Origin: Reticulascus tulasneorum | Lineage: Eukaryota > Ascomycota > Sordariomycetes > Glomerellales > Reticulascaceae | DNA length: 64,000 bases | Assembly (NCBI GenBank): GCA_001557505.1 | Contig: LSAX01000003.1 | Coordinates: 4,216,001-4,280,000 of the forward strand | Reading direction: 5' to 3' | Part shown: positions 24,634 to 35,610 of the stretch, in pieces | Position numbering within the stretch: position 1 is the stretch's first letter | Layout of the letters: the number at the start of each line of letters is the position of its first letter | Position numbers and translations under genes: made by a program | Notes under the pieces: model-generated | Seen by the model: the letters and a program-made list of their open reading frames with translations, nothing else | The model's database searches: none | What the model was told of the DNA's origin: nothing

Positions 24634-27600
24634 ATGGAAGAAGCTCAGAGCGGTGCACGGCAGGGAGCCGTACAACAGAACCAGATGCTTCATAACCAGC
24701 AACATGCCGGATTGGCTCTCGTTCAGCTGGCTAGGAAAGATCCTGCCAATGAGGAGCTCAAAATGTGCCCGCACGAAAAGACCCTGCTCGATGAATGCTT
24801 CGAAGCCGGCGCTAGCATCCCAGACTTCATCACCTATCACCTCCGGGCCCTACGAGTGGCTCTGGCTTCTTCTTATTTTGATATTGCACATGCCCTACTC
24901 AGCAAAGATGCGACACACCAATTCCTCGCGGCGGACACGGATATTCTCTCGACAGCGATATCCTCCCAATGCAGGTCCGTGTATATTTGGCGAGTTGAGT
25001 CCAGCGAACTCCTGGATATGGTCGAGAGCCTCGTATCCTATGGCGCTTCCGTGGACTGTTTGGATGCCGAAGGGAAGTCGGCCTTGTACTACACCTGCAC
25101 GTATGGCTTTCCCAGGATCTTCAAATTCCTGGTAAAGGCCGGCGCCGCCTGCACCACGATGCACGATCCGTTGGTCAATTGTGACAACGACAGAGACTCC
25201 TCCCAACTAGCCGCTCCGATTGGCGAGCCACCAAAAGTCAATCTCCTAGAAATCGCACTGGATGCCTGCCTCGAGTCTGAAAAGGTCAATGTCGCTTCGC
25301 AAATATGGTTGAGGGGGCTCCAGGACCAGCATGGCGACATAATTATGTGTCTAGTGGATGCAGGTCTCACTGTCCGCAGAGATAATCCCGCTCTTATCAA
25401 GTTCTTCCACATTGCTTGCTTCCAAGGAAACATGACATATGTGGAAAAGCTGCTGAAGTTTGGTGTATCCCTAACTGCTCCGGCTGCTCGAAACGGCGCT
25501 CGGGGCTATCAGCTTGGCTCATGCCTCCACGCTGCCGTCACTGGTGGTCAAAAAGAAATTGCTTCTCTCCTCCTGAAGCACGGGGCTGACCCGTGTATGC
25601 TGGCCATATGCCGCTTACCCTACTTCGATAGACACGATCTCATGACTCCGATTTCCAGGGCGTTTCACTGGGGTCAGATCCTCCCCATAGGTCACCATAA
25701 AAGACGTGATATCTTAGCATGCTGCGAGGTCTTGGTTGAAGCCGGAGCTGATGATGAAGATTGCAGGATCTTGCTTGGGCGAGCCGCAGACAATGGCGAA
25801 GTGGGACTTGTCAAGCGTCTTCTAGCACGCGGCACTCGCCTGCTCTCCTTAGAGCCGAGAGACAGTTGTCGATTCCGCCTGGATATCTTTCAACTTCTTC
25901 TGGAGCACGGGATACCCTATGATCAGACCAAGCTTCAGCGATGCGCCGCAGAGATGGCAAACCTAAATCTACTGAGACTTCTGCGTACGACTGATGGACC
26001 TTTACTGGACATGAAAATGTCCGATTTCGGTACAATGGCGAACACATTCTTACAACACGTCGGAACCTCGCTGGATCGCTTGGAGATGATCCGATATCTT
26101 GTGACTGACTATGGGCTTGATGTTAATGGCCTATTTCTCAAGGATCCTGCCACGCAGCGTTACAGCAACCTCCTCCAAGAAGCCTGCAACAAGCGACAGG
26201 TGAATATTGTTCAGGTGCTCCTCGAGGAAGGTGCAGATCCAGAATGCCCTGGACTGCCGGGTACTGCCTTGGAGAATATCAAAACGAGCCTGATGGGGAG
26301 CTGCTCAACTGTCAGCGATTTCGCAATGCACTATATGCCAATCATCAGGTTGTTGCTGCGGTACAGCAAAGGAAGCCAAGACACAGTCTTTGTCAGTGCC
26401 TGGCTCCCGTGTGCACAAGTCGACGAACGCAATTCCCAAAAAGCTCAAGATGCAGTCCTTTCACTCCAGCCAGAATCTATGGGGGTTGAATCAGAAGATG
26501 TTCCGGATTCTAAAACCAAAAGCTGCACTGTATCTGATCACCGGATCTGTCCGGAAACGGCAACCCTCAAACCATGTCCGTGGATCGAGATATCTGGAAG
26601 TCCTTTTTCATACAAACCTCTTGAAAGTAGAAGTAGTATTCGTCTTATGGAGTTGGAACCATCGGGTTCGAGCGAAGATCCTATTCGATGCCACTTTCTA
26701 TGTTGTGACCTGTCACAAGATCCACAATTCGAGGTGCTCTCGTACGCCTCCAACGACAAATCAGGCACAATGCCGATCAGCATGGATGACCGAACCTTCG
26801 ATGCTACGACTGAGCTTTATTCAGCATTGTGCAGGGTTCGGCATGATAGCAAGGCCGTTTTCCTGTGGGCGTTCGACGTCTGTATCAACCACGACGACGT
26901 CGAGGAGAAGAACCAGCAAGTTGGCATGCTCCAAAGCATCTTTCGTGCCGCACAACAAACCCTCGTCTGGCTTGGGGAAACAGAGGCCGGTTCGGATATT
27001 GCTTTTAAGTACTTGAATGCGCCACCATCCAAGCTTCTTCCGGGTGATTCCGCAGAATACGCGCACCGACCCAATGATGCATTGCTGAAGCTGTACCAAA
27101 GACCTTGGTTCTCCCGAGTCTGGTCCTCCCAGGAGGTGACATGGAGTCGAAAGACCATTGTAATGTGTGGCCAGTTCGAAGTTGACTGGAACGTATGGCG
27201 AGGTTCGTTTCGGCGGCACAATCCCGAATTTGACGCATACCACCCACTCGAGGGCATGAATGGGCACAGCCATTTGTACGATATGCGGTCGTCTTTGTGT
27301 CCCGTCATGGATCCACGGGATAAGATTTATGCCTCTCTCATATCCTCCAGAAAGCCATTAGTCTCCATTGACTATGGTGCCAGCGTCGTTGATGTCTATC
27401 GAGAATATACCCAAGCCGGCATCCAGAGTAGTGAAGAACTCACACAGTTACATGAAGTGGGAACACGACGAGCTATCAATACGCTACCCTCATGGGTTCC
27501 GGATTATAGCGTCTCAGACCGGGCCGGCGTGTTGCCTCGAGCCTATGGAGGTACATATCGCATCAGGTTCCCGAGCAAAACCTTGCCAGGCCTGCAATTT

Positions 27601-28287
27601 CGAGGTTCTGAAATGCTTATCAGGGGAATGCCCCTCGAGAGCATTTCCGGCATTGCAGATGAGCTGACGGCAGATTCTACGTTCGTGAGAGGAAGCCAAG
27701 ATTTCGCCCAAGTAATGTTTAGTTGGGAATCTCTGGCTGCCCGATTGACGAACAAGAGATTCCCCCAAGACATCACCGATGCTTTCGTCGACACGATCGT
27801 TGCTGATGATACCAAAGACATTGGACGTCAATCGCGACCATCGCGACCCAGAATTACATCCAACGTGAATGGATTCATCAAATGGTATCTAACATACGGC
27901 AGTGGCGTGCTGTCAGAGGCGGACAAAGCGTATTTCGACGAGCTCGACCTAGCCACGCGGTGGATAAATGCTTGTGCAGACTCAACAGCTCCGCAAGAGA
28001 CTCATAGCAAGAAGGACGTTGAAGACTTCGCCCGCAGGATGGAGATAGTCTGCTATGGCCGGAGACTTTTCATCACGGACAAGGGCTCGATGGGCTTAGC
28101 TCCTCCAAGCGCAGAGGTCGGTGACCAGATTGTGTTCCTGCCTGGAGGACTGTATCCGTTTGTGTTGAGACCTAACCAGGATGGCACTTATGTGATGAAG
28201 GGTGACTGTTTTCTATATGACTTTGACATGTACCGCTTGCTTGATAACAAAGAGGTGGTGGAGGCTAGGGAGTTTGTAATACGCTAA
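24634..28287 (+). CDS. Ankyrin-type repeats followed by a divergent HET domain
   Basis: A single uninterrupted exon encodes 1217 aa from the ATG at 24634. Residues about 80-600 hold irregular ankyrin-type repeats (LVSYGASVDCLDAEGKSALY, FLVKAGAACTT, HAAVTGGQKEIASLLLKHGA, LLEEGADPECPG). The HET domain follows: lead-in YKPLESRSSIRLMELEPSG, FEVLSYASND (about 700-709), FLWAFDVCINHDD (about 743), TLVWLGETEAGSD (about 775) and RPWFSRVWSSQEV (about 824). A C-terminal region with LPSWVPDYS and GDQIVFLPGGLYPFVLRP is typical of HET proteins. Two canonical motifs are altered: the usual LSYVWG reads LSYASN, and WIDAICINQ reads WAFDVCINH. HET proteins trigger cell death in non-self recognition in filamentous fungi; with the motif changes this copy could be inactive or specialised. 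Repeats before the HET domain is the reverse of the commoner order. Confidence 0.85.
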   Translation: MEEAQSGARQGAVQQNQMLHNQQHAGLALVQLARKDPANEELKMCPHEKTLLDECFEAGASIPDFITYHLRALRVALASSYFDIAHALLSKDATHQFLAADTDILSTAISSQCRSVYIWRVESSELLDMVESLVSYGASVDCLDAEGKSALYYTCTYGFPRIFKFLVKAGAACTTMHDPLVNCDNDRDSSQLAAPIGEPPKVNLLEIALDACLESEKVNVASQIWLRGLQDQHGDIIMCLVDAGLTVRRDNPALIKFFHIACFQGNMTYVEKLLKFGVSLTAPAARNGARGYQLGSCLHAAVTGGQKEIASLLLKHGADPCMLAICRLPYFDRHDLMTPISRAFHWGQILPIGHHKRRDILACCEVLVEAGADDEDCRILLGRAADNGEVGLVKRLLARGTRLLSLEPRDSCRFRLDIFQLLLEHGIPYDQTKLQRCAAEMANLNLLRLLRTTDGPLLDMKMSDFGTMANTFLQHVGTSLDRLEMIRYLVTDYGLDVNGLFLKDPATQRYSNLLQEACNKRQVNIVQVLLEEGADPECPGLPGTALENIKTSLMGSCSTVSDFAMHYMPIIRLLLRYSKGSQDTVFVSAWLPCAQVDERNSQKAQDAVLSLQPESMGVESEDVPDSKTKSCTVSDHRICPETATLKPCPWIEISGSPFSYKPLESRSSIRLMELEPSGSSEDPIRCHFLCCDLSQDPQFEVLSYASNDKSGTMPISMDDRTFDATTELYSALCRVRHDSKAVFLWAFDVCINHDDVEEKNQQVGMLQSIFRAAQQTLVWLGETEAGSDIAFKYLNAPPSKLLPGDSAEYAHRPNDALLKLYQRPWFSRVWSSQEVTWSRKTIVMCGQFEVDWNVWRGSFRRHNPEFDAYHPLEGMNGHSHLYDMRSSLCPVMDPRDKIYASLISSRKPLVSIDYGASVVDVYREYTQAGIQSSEELTQLHEVGTRRAINTLPSWVPDYSVSDRAGVLPRAYGGTYRIRFPSKTLPGLQFRGSEMLIRGMPLESISGIADELTADSTFVRGSQDFAQVMFSWESLAARLTNKRFPQDITDAFVDTIVADDTKDIGRQSRPSRPRITSNVNGFIKWYLTYGSGVLSEADKAYFDELDLATRWINACADSTAPQETHSKKDVEDFARRMEIVCYGRRLFITDKGSMGLAPPSAEVGDQIVFLPGGLYPFVLRPNQDGTYVMKGDCFLYDFDMYRLLDNKEVVEAREFVIR

Positions 28288-30126
28288 CTAGACCACACGC
28301 TTAGACGAGGGGCAGGAAGGGGTAAGCCGTCGGAGAGGCTGCAGGTTAGGGGCGCCCGTCAATGGTTAGAACATAGCAGCCGGGGCATTACAATTAGCTG
28401 AGCAGAGAGTGAACAATCACAGATGACTTTTGATGAAAGAGTGGTGTATGGATCACAGCTTACCCTTGCCATCGCGAGTTGGCGCTGCTGATGAAATCAT
28501 CCGTGGCTGCCAGCGCTGCCGTGTGTCACCACCTGCCAGACCCAACAGAGGAGGCCATGGGCAACATTTAGCGAACACGACAACCATTCGGGGACATTCG
28601 TTGGCAGCGACCCTCTTGCTCCCCCATCTCCGTATTCACAGCTGATGTGTAAGCTGTCTGTCTGACCAAATGTTGCAATCACGACTTAGCAGTTGCCCAG
28701 TATTCTGAATGGCCTGCTTCTTTCTCGTTAAGCCTTGTTACGCAGGAATTCGTGATTGACAGTCTGTGGAGCCTCCGGAGCTCCAGCATTCGAGAGAGTG
28801 GATGCGCTTGCAATCTTCCATCGGCACGGAGAACCTCGACCAACGTCCAGGTCGAAAATGTTCTGTGGCTTGCGTTCGGGCAGGTATATTCCGGACCATC
28901 CGCGTCATCAAGCAGCCTACATGACTCGGTTTGGCTTCTCTCACCTCGCGAGAGACTCTGTGCTCGGCCGGAAACGGACGTATCCACAATGCGGTCGAGT
29001 CGGCGAGGCCAATGATCCTCTCGTGAAGTGGGACGGATCGAGTCTGGAGGTGTGAACTGCCAATCGTAGAGGAAAAGGAGAGAAACTCTCATCCTCCCCT
29101 GGTGTCCGCTACCTGACGTCCGCTACCTGACATCCGCGCTTCTTCGCGGGTGACGGCGACGCGACGTGATGTAGGCAACACTCCCTCTACCTGGTTGGGC
29201 CAAAACTATCGCAATACTAGGCTGGTTGAGGGCGATGACGCATATGTCCTATCCGGCACGGACCTCAACCGATCCAGTATCGGGAGGCTCTTCTTCACCC
29301 GCACGGTGTGTGATGCCCTGTAGCACAACCGGCCCGTGAAAAGCACCCTCTCTGGTCTCCTGAGCGACGTAAAGGCTGTTGTGGCAAGTGGAGGGCGGAT
29401 CAGAACCTTGACCATGACAAGATTGCGAGGAGACAGTTGCATCAGGGCATACGAACACTGATAGACGTCCGGAAGCGCCTACGATTTGACACGGTTCGCA
29501 AGCGTCGATCTCTAGCTCGTGCGAGTTCGCCTCCTGAAAGCTTAAACGGGTGATGCTGACACTGCCGGTTGCAGCCGGCACTTCATCCCGGGGAGCACAA
29601 GGTGAGCTGCCCCTCGCTAAGAGGATATTGCCTGGCATTCCTCGACCCATACGACAGAGGGCACGGCCTAAGCTCCTTAGATCGAGAGATCGTTGGTTGG
29701 CATTCGATCAAAGCAATTGGCGCTGCCATCAACTCCTCGAACGCCTTCCCCGCTCTGGTAAGGCACCACACGATTAGCAGCGGCGGCATCTGCGTTGGTC
29801 ACTCCGAACAATGCTGACTCGTCCGAACGCGCCGGGCGGATAGGTGCAGCTTCGTCCACCCCCACCCAGTGTGATGGCGAATGGGTCTCGGCCTTGCCTG
29901 CTAGCGGAAACTCAATTTGGGTGCCAGATCATGGGGAGGCATATATTGCCCACGACCACGGCTAGAGAGCCCTACAACCGCGTTCCTCAAACGACGCCTC
30001 TCGTACCTGTCCGACGCTCGGGGTAGATGAGATGTGTACTTGCCAAGTTTGAAACCAAACCAAGATCGCGATTGGATTGCGCAGTTCCGTGTGGCAGAGC
30101 ATCACAACTCTTTCGGGCATATTAAT
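28288..30126. other. No gene seen; short tandem repeat at about 29.1 kb
   Basis: GTCCGCTACCTGAC occurs twice in tandem at about 29104-29132, followed by a partial third copy. Many short overlapping frames on both strands show no domain. The last few hundred bases are the promoter of the PTH11-type gene. This could be decayed accessory DNA. Confidence 0.4.
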
Positions 30127-31732
30127 ATGGGCTTGCTCCCTCTCAACCTGAGCGACGTAGTGATGGAGGATGTCGCCCCGACGCTTTCGCCGCACTCCTC
30201 CGAGGGCAGAGCGGGCAAGCTTATCGCCGTCCATACTGCGTGTTTGGCGGTGACCACGATCTTCATTGCGCTGAGAGTGTACGTACGGACGTGTATGCTC
30301 AGAAAATGGGGTGTGGACGACTGGGCTTTGATGGCGTCATATGTCAGTAGCTACTCCCTGATGATGGCGCTCCCGCTGACCCGCGACAAACAGGCTGCCG
30401 TGGTGGCTACCGGGATTATTCAGATACTCAGTGAGCTCTACTCCAAATTTCACCCCACCGTCAGGAGGCTGACATTGCGGCCTTAGCCACGGTATGGGGT
30501 GTCGGGAAGCATACGTGGGCCATCTCTACGGAGGACCGAATTATAATACAGAAAGTAGGAACTTCCATTGATAGCACCCGACGTTGAGAGGCTTACAACT
30601 CGAAGCTCGCGATTGTAGAGATTACCCTGTACCAGGTCTCGATGACGGCCATCAAAGTTGCCTTCCTTCTTCAGTACCACAAATCGTTCCCGCTACCTGG
30701 GTTCCAGAGGCTCTGCAAAATCCTCCTCGTCTTTGTCGTCATCTTCGGTGTCGCGCAAACGGTCGTCGCCGCGGTGCCGTGTGTGCCGCTGAGGGCTTTC
30801 TGGGACTGGAGCATACCAACGACCTGCATCAACTTCTCCATGTGGTGGTATATCAACTCGGGGGTCAACCTCGCCACCGACCTAATCATCATCTTGATGC
30901 CCCTGCCGCTGTTGCGCAACCTGCCCCTCGCAAGATTGCCAAAGTTTATCCTGATGGCGATATTCGGCTTGGGCTTCTTGTAAGTGGCCGATCAGACTCG
31001 CGATGACCTTCTCCCCGTTCGCTCACAAGACATAGCACGAGTGCGATATCAATAGTGCGCATTACCGTGCTCGTGCCTAATATCTCACACCCCGACATAA
31101 CGTATACCCTGGTCATCCCCAATAACTGGACGATCCTCGAACTGTGCTGCGGGATACTGTGCATCTGCATCCCGACGCTCCGCCCTCTGCTGGGCCGGCT
31201 GGGCAAGTTCAAATCGGGCTACCAGCAGCAGGCGTCGAACGCCAGCGGGTTCGCAGAGAAGCCTGCGATGGTGGCACGCGGCAGCGGACAGGCGCCAAGC
31301 ACCCCCTTGGGAGAGCCACCGCCGGCGCACCTCAACTGCGACATCCAGGCCGTGCGGAAAGGACTTAAAAGGTTTAGCAGGCTCAGCATAATCAGCAGAA
31401 TCAGCAGGGCGGGCGACTCGGATGACGGGATAGAGGACTGCGGCGTGGAGCAGGACGAGGGAAGGGATGTCACCACGCCTACGGCGCTCCAGCCCCCTCC
31501 GCCGATGCGTAAAGACTCGATGGTGCTCGGGTCGATGGATCTGGGACCGCCGCGGAAGGACTCGACGGCGGCGCTCGCGACGATGGGGCTGGGCCTGTGC
31601 CCGATACGAGAGAACGACAGTCGTGCATCGAGCCGGCGGTCCGGCGGTGACATCTATACCGATCCTCAGCCACATCTTCCCTCGGCTTTGGCACACCAAG
31701 ACGGAGGGGCGTACAACCGCAGGGATCATTGA
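30127..31732 (+). CDS. PTH11/rhodopsin-type seven-helix membrane protein, 5 exons
   Basis: The model is join(30127..30342, 30394..30430, 30487..30554, 30591..30979, 31036..31732), 468 aa, with all phases consistent. The start is the first in-frame ATG (MGLLPLNLSD); the Met 12 residues later is an alternative. Features of the fungal rhodopsin-like family include LIAVHTACLAVTTIFIALRV, the KWGVDDW motif after helix 2, VWGVGKHTW, ILLVFVVIFGVAQTVVAAVP, WWYINSGVNLATDLIIILMP and PNNWTILELCCGILCICIPT. The long cytoplasmic tail is rich in Ser, Pro and basic residues (KRFSRLSIISRISRAGDSDD; repeated RKDS), suggesting phosphorylation. Family members include PTH11, a plasma-membrane surface-sensing receptor, but most are uncharacterised. 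The third intron is only 36 nt. It lies between HET genes, with its 3-prime end facing the next one. Confidence 0.85.
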
Positions 31733-32358
31733 AAAACAGTGCGAGGTGAAAACGTCGGGGCGAGTAGTACCCGTGGTATTGGACAAAAAATGTCGTATAT
31801 GGAGAAGCATTCACATTATGGTACGGCTGGCTTGTCGCGACTTGAATGCCAGTCAGCACTGAGGTTTGGTGTCTCGCGCGAATGTGACTACATAACCTCT
31901 GAGGGAGTTCCTGCGAGAGGCATCGAAAGATGCCAAGTAGGGACAGTACAAGAACCAAAAGTGGCAAGTGTACAGGAGAGATTGTTAACAGCCATACAAA
32001 TTTTACAGCTTTCCTCTATTCTACTGAATATTTGCGAAGTTTAGCAACTAACTAAGAATGTGTATTTAACGTGTTAGGCCATCCCCATGTTGCTTTTGGA
32101 TTAGACTTCTCTTTGCCAACTCTGGACTTGGTCTCCTTTACTGGTGAATGTCGTTACGCGTGGAAAACCCGTTGCATTCGGCAGGCAGTGCAAGCAAGCG
32201 ATTGTTGAAGACGTTCAGCCATAATATACCACTCCTCGCGGGATAGTAGGATGTGCTGTGTTCAATGGCGTGGGGAGGTGGGAGACGGATGATGCCAACT
32301 CGAATAGACATTAGCTTGGTCTGCTTGCAGTATCAATCGCTTCCTCAGATGCGTTGTT
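31733..32358. other. Convergent intergenic spacer
   Basis: The 3-prime flanks of the PTH11-type gene (plus) and the HET gene (minus) meet here. No gene seen. Confidence 0.5.
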
Positions 32359-34818
32359 TCAAATCAGGATATATGGCTGGCGTGGGAGGCTGGACAATGC
32401 GCCTCCAGCAAACAGGTGAGATCGCGACGAGGTCCAAAACCGCTGCTCGAAATATCCAAGACGTCGATACGTGTCCTTCCGCCCAGGCACGGGCTCAAGA
32501 GCCAAGCACAGATCCAGGTGCGCGCAATCCGTGACCTTTTCGATTGGATCTTTGCGGAACTCATCGGCGTTTCTCCACGTCAGCATGGCAAGCATTGGCT
32601 TCGTCTCAAAGTCTTTGCAGAATGTACTGTCAGTCCCCCTTGCCACCAGCATGGCGTACACGTTGTCTCCCACCGAGACGTCGGCCGTGTCCGGCAGCCA
32701 GCGATCTGCGAGCTCCATGTCCGCTCCGTAGTGCCTGTGGCCGGACCATTCGAGCTCATGACCGATGCTGGCACCCCAAGTAATTTCCAAGAGCGGGGCC
32801 TCCAACTTGATTTCGGCGCTCGAGACCGTTCCGTTGGGGGAAGAGGCTACCTGTACGTGGGCTTCGGACGCATCGAGAGTCCACTCAAAGTCGTATTTGA
32901 GCTTGGGTGGGTTTCTTTCTGGCTCGGCATATCTCGCCCACGAACGGGATACCTTTCCATCGATTGCAGCCCACGACCAGGACGGGGCTCGGTATCTCTG
33001 ATACCTCTCACCGGGCGAGCCCGGCATCGTGTGCCAGAGCAGCTCGCAAGGCAGCATCTCACGCCACAAGCCCGCGGCAGGCGTGAGAGTGGTGCGTTGC
33101 GACATCTGGCGCATTAAGCCGTTGATCGCTACCAGCTTGTCCTCCGGCACGGTCAGCGCAGCTTCCGTGTACCTTTCCAACAGCTCCGTCCAGTGCGCCT
33201 GAAACTGTTCGAACTCGTCAAAGTCGAATCGCCAACGGCCGTCGACCTTATCGATAGCCACCGAAATCTTGTGGAACACGCTTTTGATCCGCTCGCGCTC
33301 CGTCTCGCAAAATTCGTCCTTGATGCAATGTACACATTCCCAGCCCATCGTCGGGAAGCCGAACTCGATTGTGCGCGGCGACAGGACTCGCTCCTGGAGT
33401 ATCCAGCCCCTCTTTTCGAGGCCGCCCCTGTCTCTTTGGTACTGGCTAGTAGATGGTTTGACCCTGAACTCGTCGGATAGCCCACATTCAGTGTAGGCCA
33501 GGGGGTTGCGGTTAACGGAGAGGCCTCCTTGGCTATCACTCGACGCGTGGGCAGCGATGGTGCATGTGCTACCGAGATAGATGTCGCCCATCTTCGATGA
33601 CTCAATGTTCCAATCGGACACTGAGTCTTGAATGATACACAGGGCATCTATCCAGAGATATTTGATCCCTAGCCGGCGCGTCACCGCGGCCGCATCCTTG
33701 AAGGTGAGGGGCAGCGAACCCTCGTCGAGGCCGGCCTCAAAAGATGGCATGTTACTCTGCAACAGTCGTAGCGGGAGTCGGCCACCCCATCGATGGGAAA
33801 GCGTGACATATTGCGGTCTTAAGCTGGGCTCTCCCGAAATGGTCGATGTCTTCACTAGCCGCAGCATCACCTCGCCGCTGGTGCCAGTGAGGATTTCCAG
33901 TAGTCTCGTCGGGGCTTCACCAGCCGGCAGGCGGCAAGAATCGTGCTCCTTGGTGCATTCCTCGAGCCAGTTCTTGGCCATCTCCAGGCACGCGTCTGAA
34001 CCGGTAGTAACTCCCCTGTGTAGCCAAAAGTTGCGCCGGTCCCTTTTATTATGCTCCGCAACACATTGAATTTCGTTGCCCCAGCGCATATCGTCCTTGT
34101 TGAGTGCCCTACACACCTTTACCGTGATGTTCTGCCGGAGCACCGCTAGTCGTTCTTGGAGCTTCCAGTCTCGGTGGCCGTGCCCACAGGCGCAACTCCT
34201 GGGACTGGCTGCGATTACGGAACGTACTCCGCAACTGAAGACCAGGTTAAGACCCATATCGGACGGATCAAGGCCAGACACGTTCGGAGAGACGCGGCCC
34301 TCTTCCTCCGCCTCAATCATAGAATCGAACAAGATGGCACAAAAGTGACAGCCTAGAGAGGCTGAGGTCTGTAAGACCTCTAGGCTTTTGTGGTGACCTG
34401 CCCATTCCCTGAGAATGATCGGCGAAGACACCTTGGGCGGTGTCCAGTGACAGTAAGTGCAAAGATCTTCAGGAGGAGTAGGGTTAGCGGTTGGATACGA
34501 AAGATCGCGAATGATCTCCTCTGGCCAAGTCTCCCTCTTGTCCTGGACAATCCTAGATTCGGTGGCCACCTTGGTGCATGTCGAGCAAAGGACCTGGGCG
34601 TCGAACAGCCCATCCAAATTCCTCTTCACAACATCATCGATGGTGAATGGATGTTTCGGTTCCACCTCCTCCGGGTTGAACCCGTCAGTCGAATTGATGC
34701 GGAGGGCAGACTCTGTCGCTTCGTCGTCTTCGCGCATCGGTATGAGCAGCCTCATCACAGCCAGCCTCTTATCCGTCCGACGTCCATTCAGACCGACGCC
34801 CCATACTGGACTGAACAT
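32359..34818 (-). CDS. HET-domain protein with N-terminal Cys-rich region
   Basis: A single exon encodes 819 aa from the ATG at 34818 (MFSPVWGVGL); the frame is open 61 codons further upstream but without an ATG. The N-terminal region has the cysteine pairs common in this HET subgroup: LCSTCTK, LCTYCHW and GCHFCAILFD. The HET domain begins near residue 333 with QYVTLSHRWGG, continues with YLWIDALCIIQDS (about 390) and MGDIYLGSTCTIAAHAS, and includes RGWILQERVLSPRTIEFG (about 470). A C-terminal RAPSWSWAAIDG motif and beta-rich tail follow. All the usual HET motifs are present, so this looks like an intact effector of the vegetative-incompatibility type. It is divergent from the membrane-HET gene, with ATGs about 0.8 kb apart. 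Confidence 0.92.
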   Translation of the reverse strand: MFSPVWGVGLNGRRTDKRLAVMRLLIPMREDDEATESALRINSTDGFNPEEVEPKHPFTIDDVVKRNLDGLFDAQVLCSTCTKVATESRIVQDKRETWPEEIIRDLSYPTANPTPPEDLCTYCHWTPPKVSSPIILREWAGHHKSLEVLQTSASLGCHFCAILFDSMIEAEEEGRVSPNVSGLDPSDMGLNLVFSCGVRSVIAASPRSCACGHGHRDWKLQERLAVLRQNITVKVCRALNKDDMRWGNEIQCVAEHNKRDRRNFWLHRGVTTGSDACLEMAKNWLEECTKEHDSCRLPAGEAPTRLLEILTGTSGEVMLRLVKTSTISGEPSLRPQYVTLSHRWGGRLPLRLLQSNMPSFEAGLDEGSLPLTFKDAAAVTRRLGIKYLWIDALCIIQDSVSDWNIESSKMGDIYLGSTCTIAAHASSDSQGGLSVNRNPLAYTECGLSDEFRVKPSTSQYQRDRGGLEKRGWILQERVLSPRTIEFGFPTMGWECVHCIKDEFCETERERIKSVFHKISVAIDKVDGRWRFDFDEFEQFQAHWTELLERYTEAALTVPEDKLVAINGLMRQMSQRTTLTPAAGLWREMLPCELLWHTMPGSPGERYQRYRAPSWSWAAIDGKVSRSWARYAEPERNPPKLKYDFEWTLDASEAHVQVASSPNGTVSSAEIKLEAPLLEITWGASIGHELEWSGHRHYGADMELADRWLPDTADVSVGDNVYAMLVARGTDSTFCKDFETKPMLAMLTWRNADEFRKDPIEKVTDCAHLDLCLALEPVPGRKDTYRRLGYFEQRFWTSSRSHLFAGGALSSLPRQPYILI

Positions 34819-35610
34819 ATTCGAGATATGAAGTTGTGACTTGAAACTGCCAATATCTAGACAGCAGCAGTGTGATGATGGGAGGTGGAAAGGGAAAGAC
34901 GATGTCTGTGAGGTACCAGGGCTGGATGGAAGCAGTTGGCCAGGCTGAAAGCTGAGATTGGTAAATATTGATCCATGCCATTTCTGGTCGACGCACCACA
35001 CTTATCGTCGCTCCATTCTATGATGTGGCTTAGTTAGCGCAGCAAATCAGCCACTGACAGCCTTGCTGCTGCGATACCGAGGAGCTGAAATACTAGCCGT
35101 ACGTTCTAGGCCACGCAAAACGGCTACTTTAGAGCAGAATACAGATTAAATCCAAGGTTAAAAAGAGGGTAGACATGAAAATGGGACATTTTAAGAGACA
35201 TATATAGGTACAAACCGCGTCCTACTGTTTCTATCTCTGACAGTAAGTATGCTAATTTATTTCTAGAATTCAGTTAATCCCTTTGACCCGATCACACACC
35301 CTTAGGCTTCTCAGATCCTAACCAACCAGCTCTCTACATGCAGGGACTTGACTGCAGGCACCCATTTAGTGTGCGGCTGAACGATATGTACTTGGCGGCA
35401 GGATATAAATGCAACGCCGATATACCTGGTGATAACACAGCTCAAAAACGATCATTGGGACGAAATCACCATTACTGGCAATAAGATCGGCCTTACTCCG
35501 ATCTCAAGCCGAGACCAATGGGCACCGAATAATGGCCATGGTGGAATTTCGCCATAGCTTCCTCCCTGCTGCGTGTTCGCGCTGGTTGGGACAAGGCTGC
35601 CTCGACTATC
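34819..35610. promoter_or_regulatory. Shared promoter region of two divergent HET genes
   Basis: This lies between the ATG of the Cys-rich HET gene (34818, minus) and the ATG of the membrane-HET gene (35611, plus). AT-rich sequence lies around 35120-35280. Open frame without ATG extends upstream of 35611 to a stop near 35533, so a first exon of the plus-strand gene may lie here. Confidence 0.45.

Noticed and set aside
31085..31810. 241-codon minus-strand frame
   Set aside because: It is antisense to the last exon of the PTH11-type gene, is Arg-rich and has no domain.
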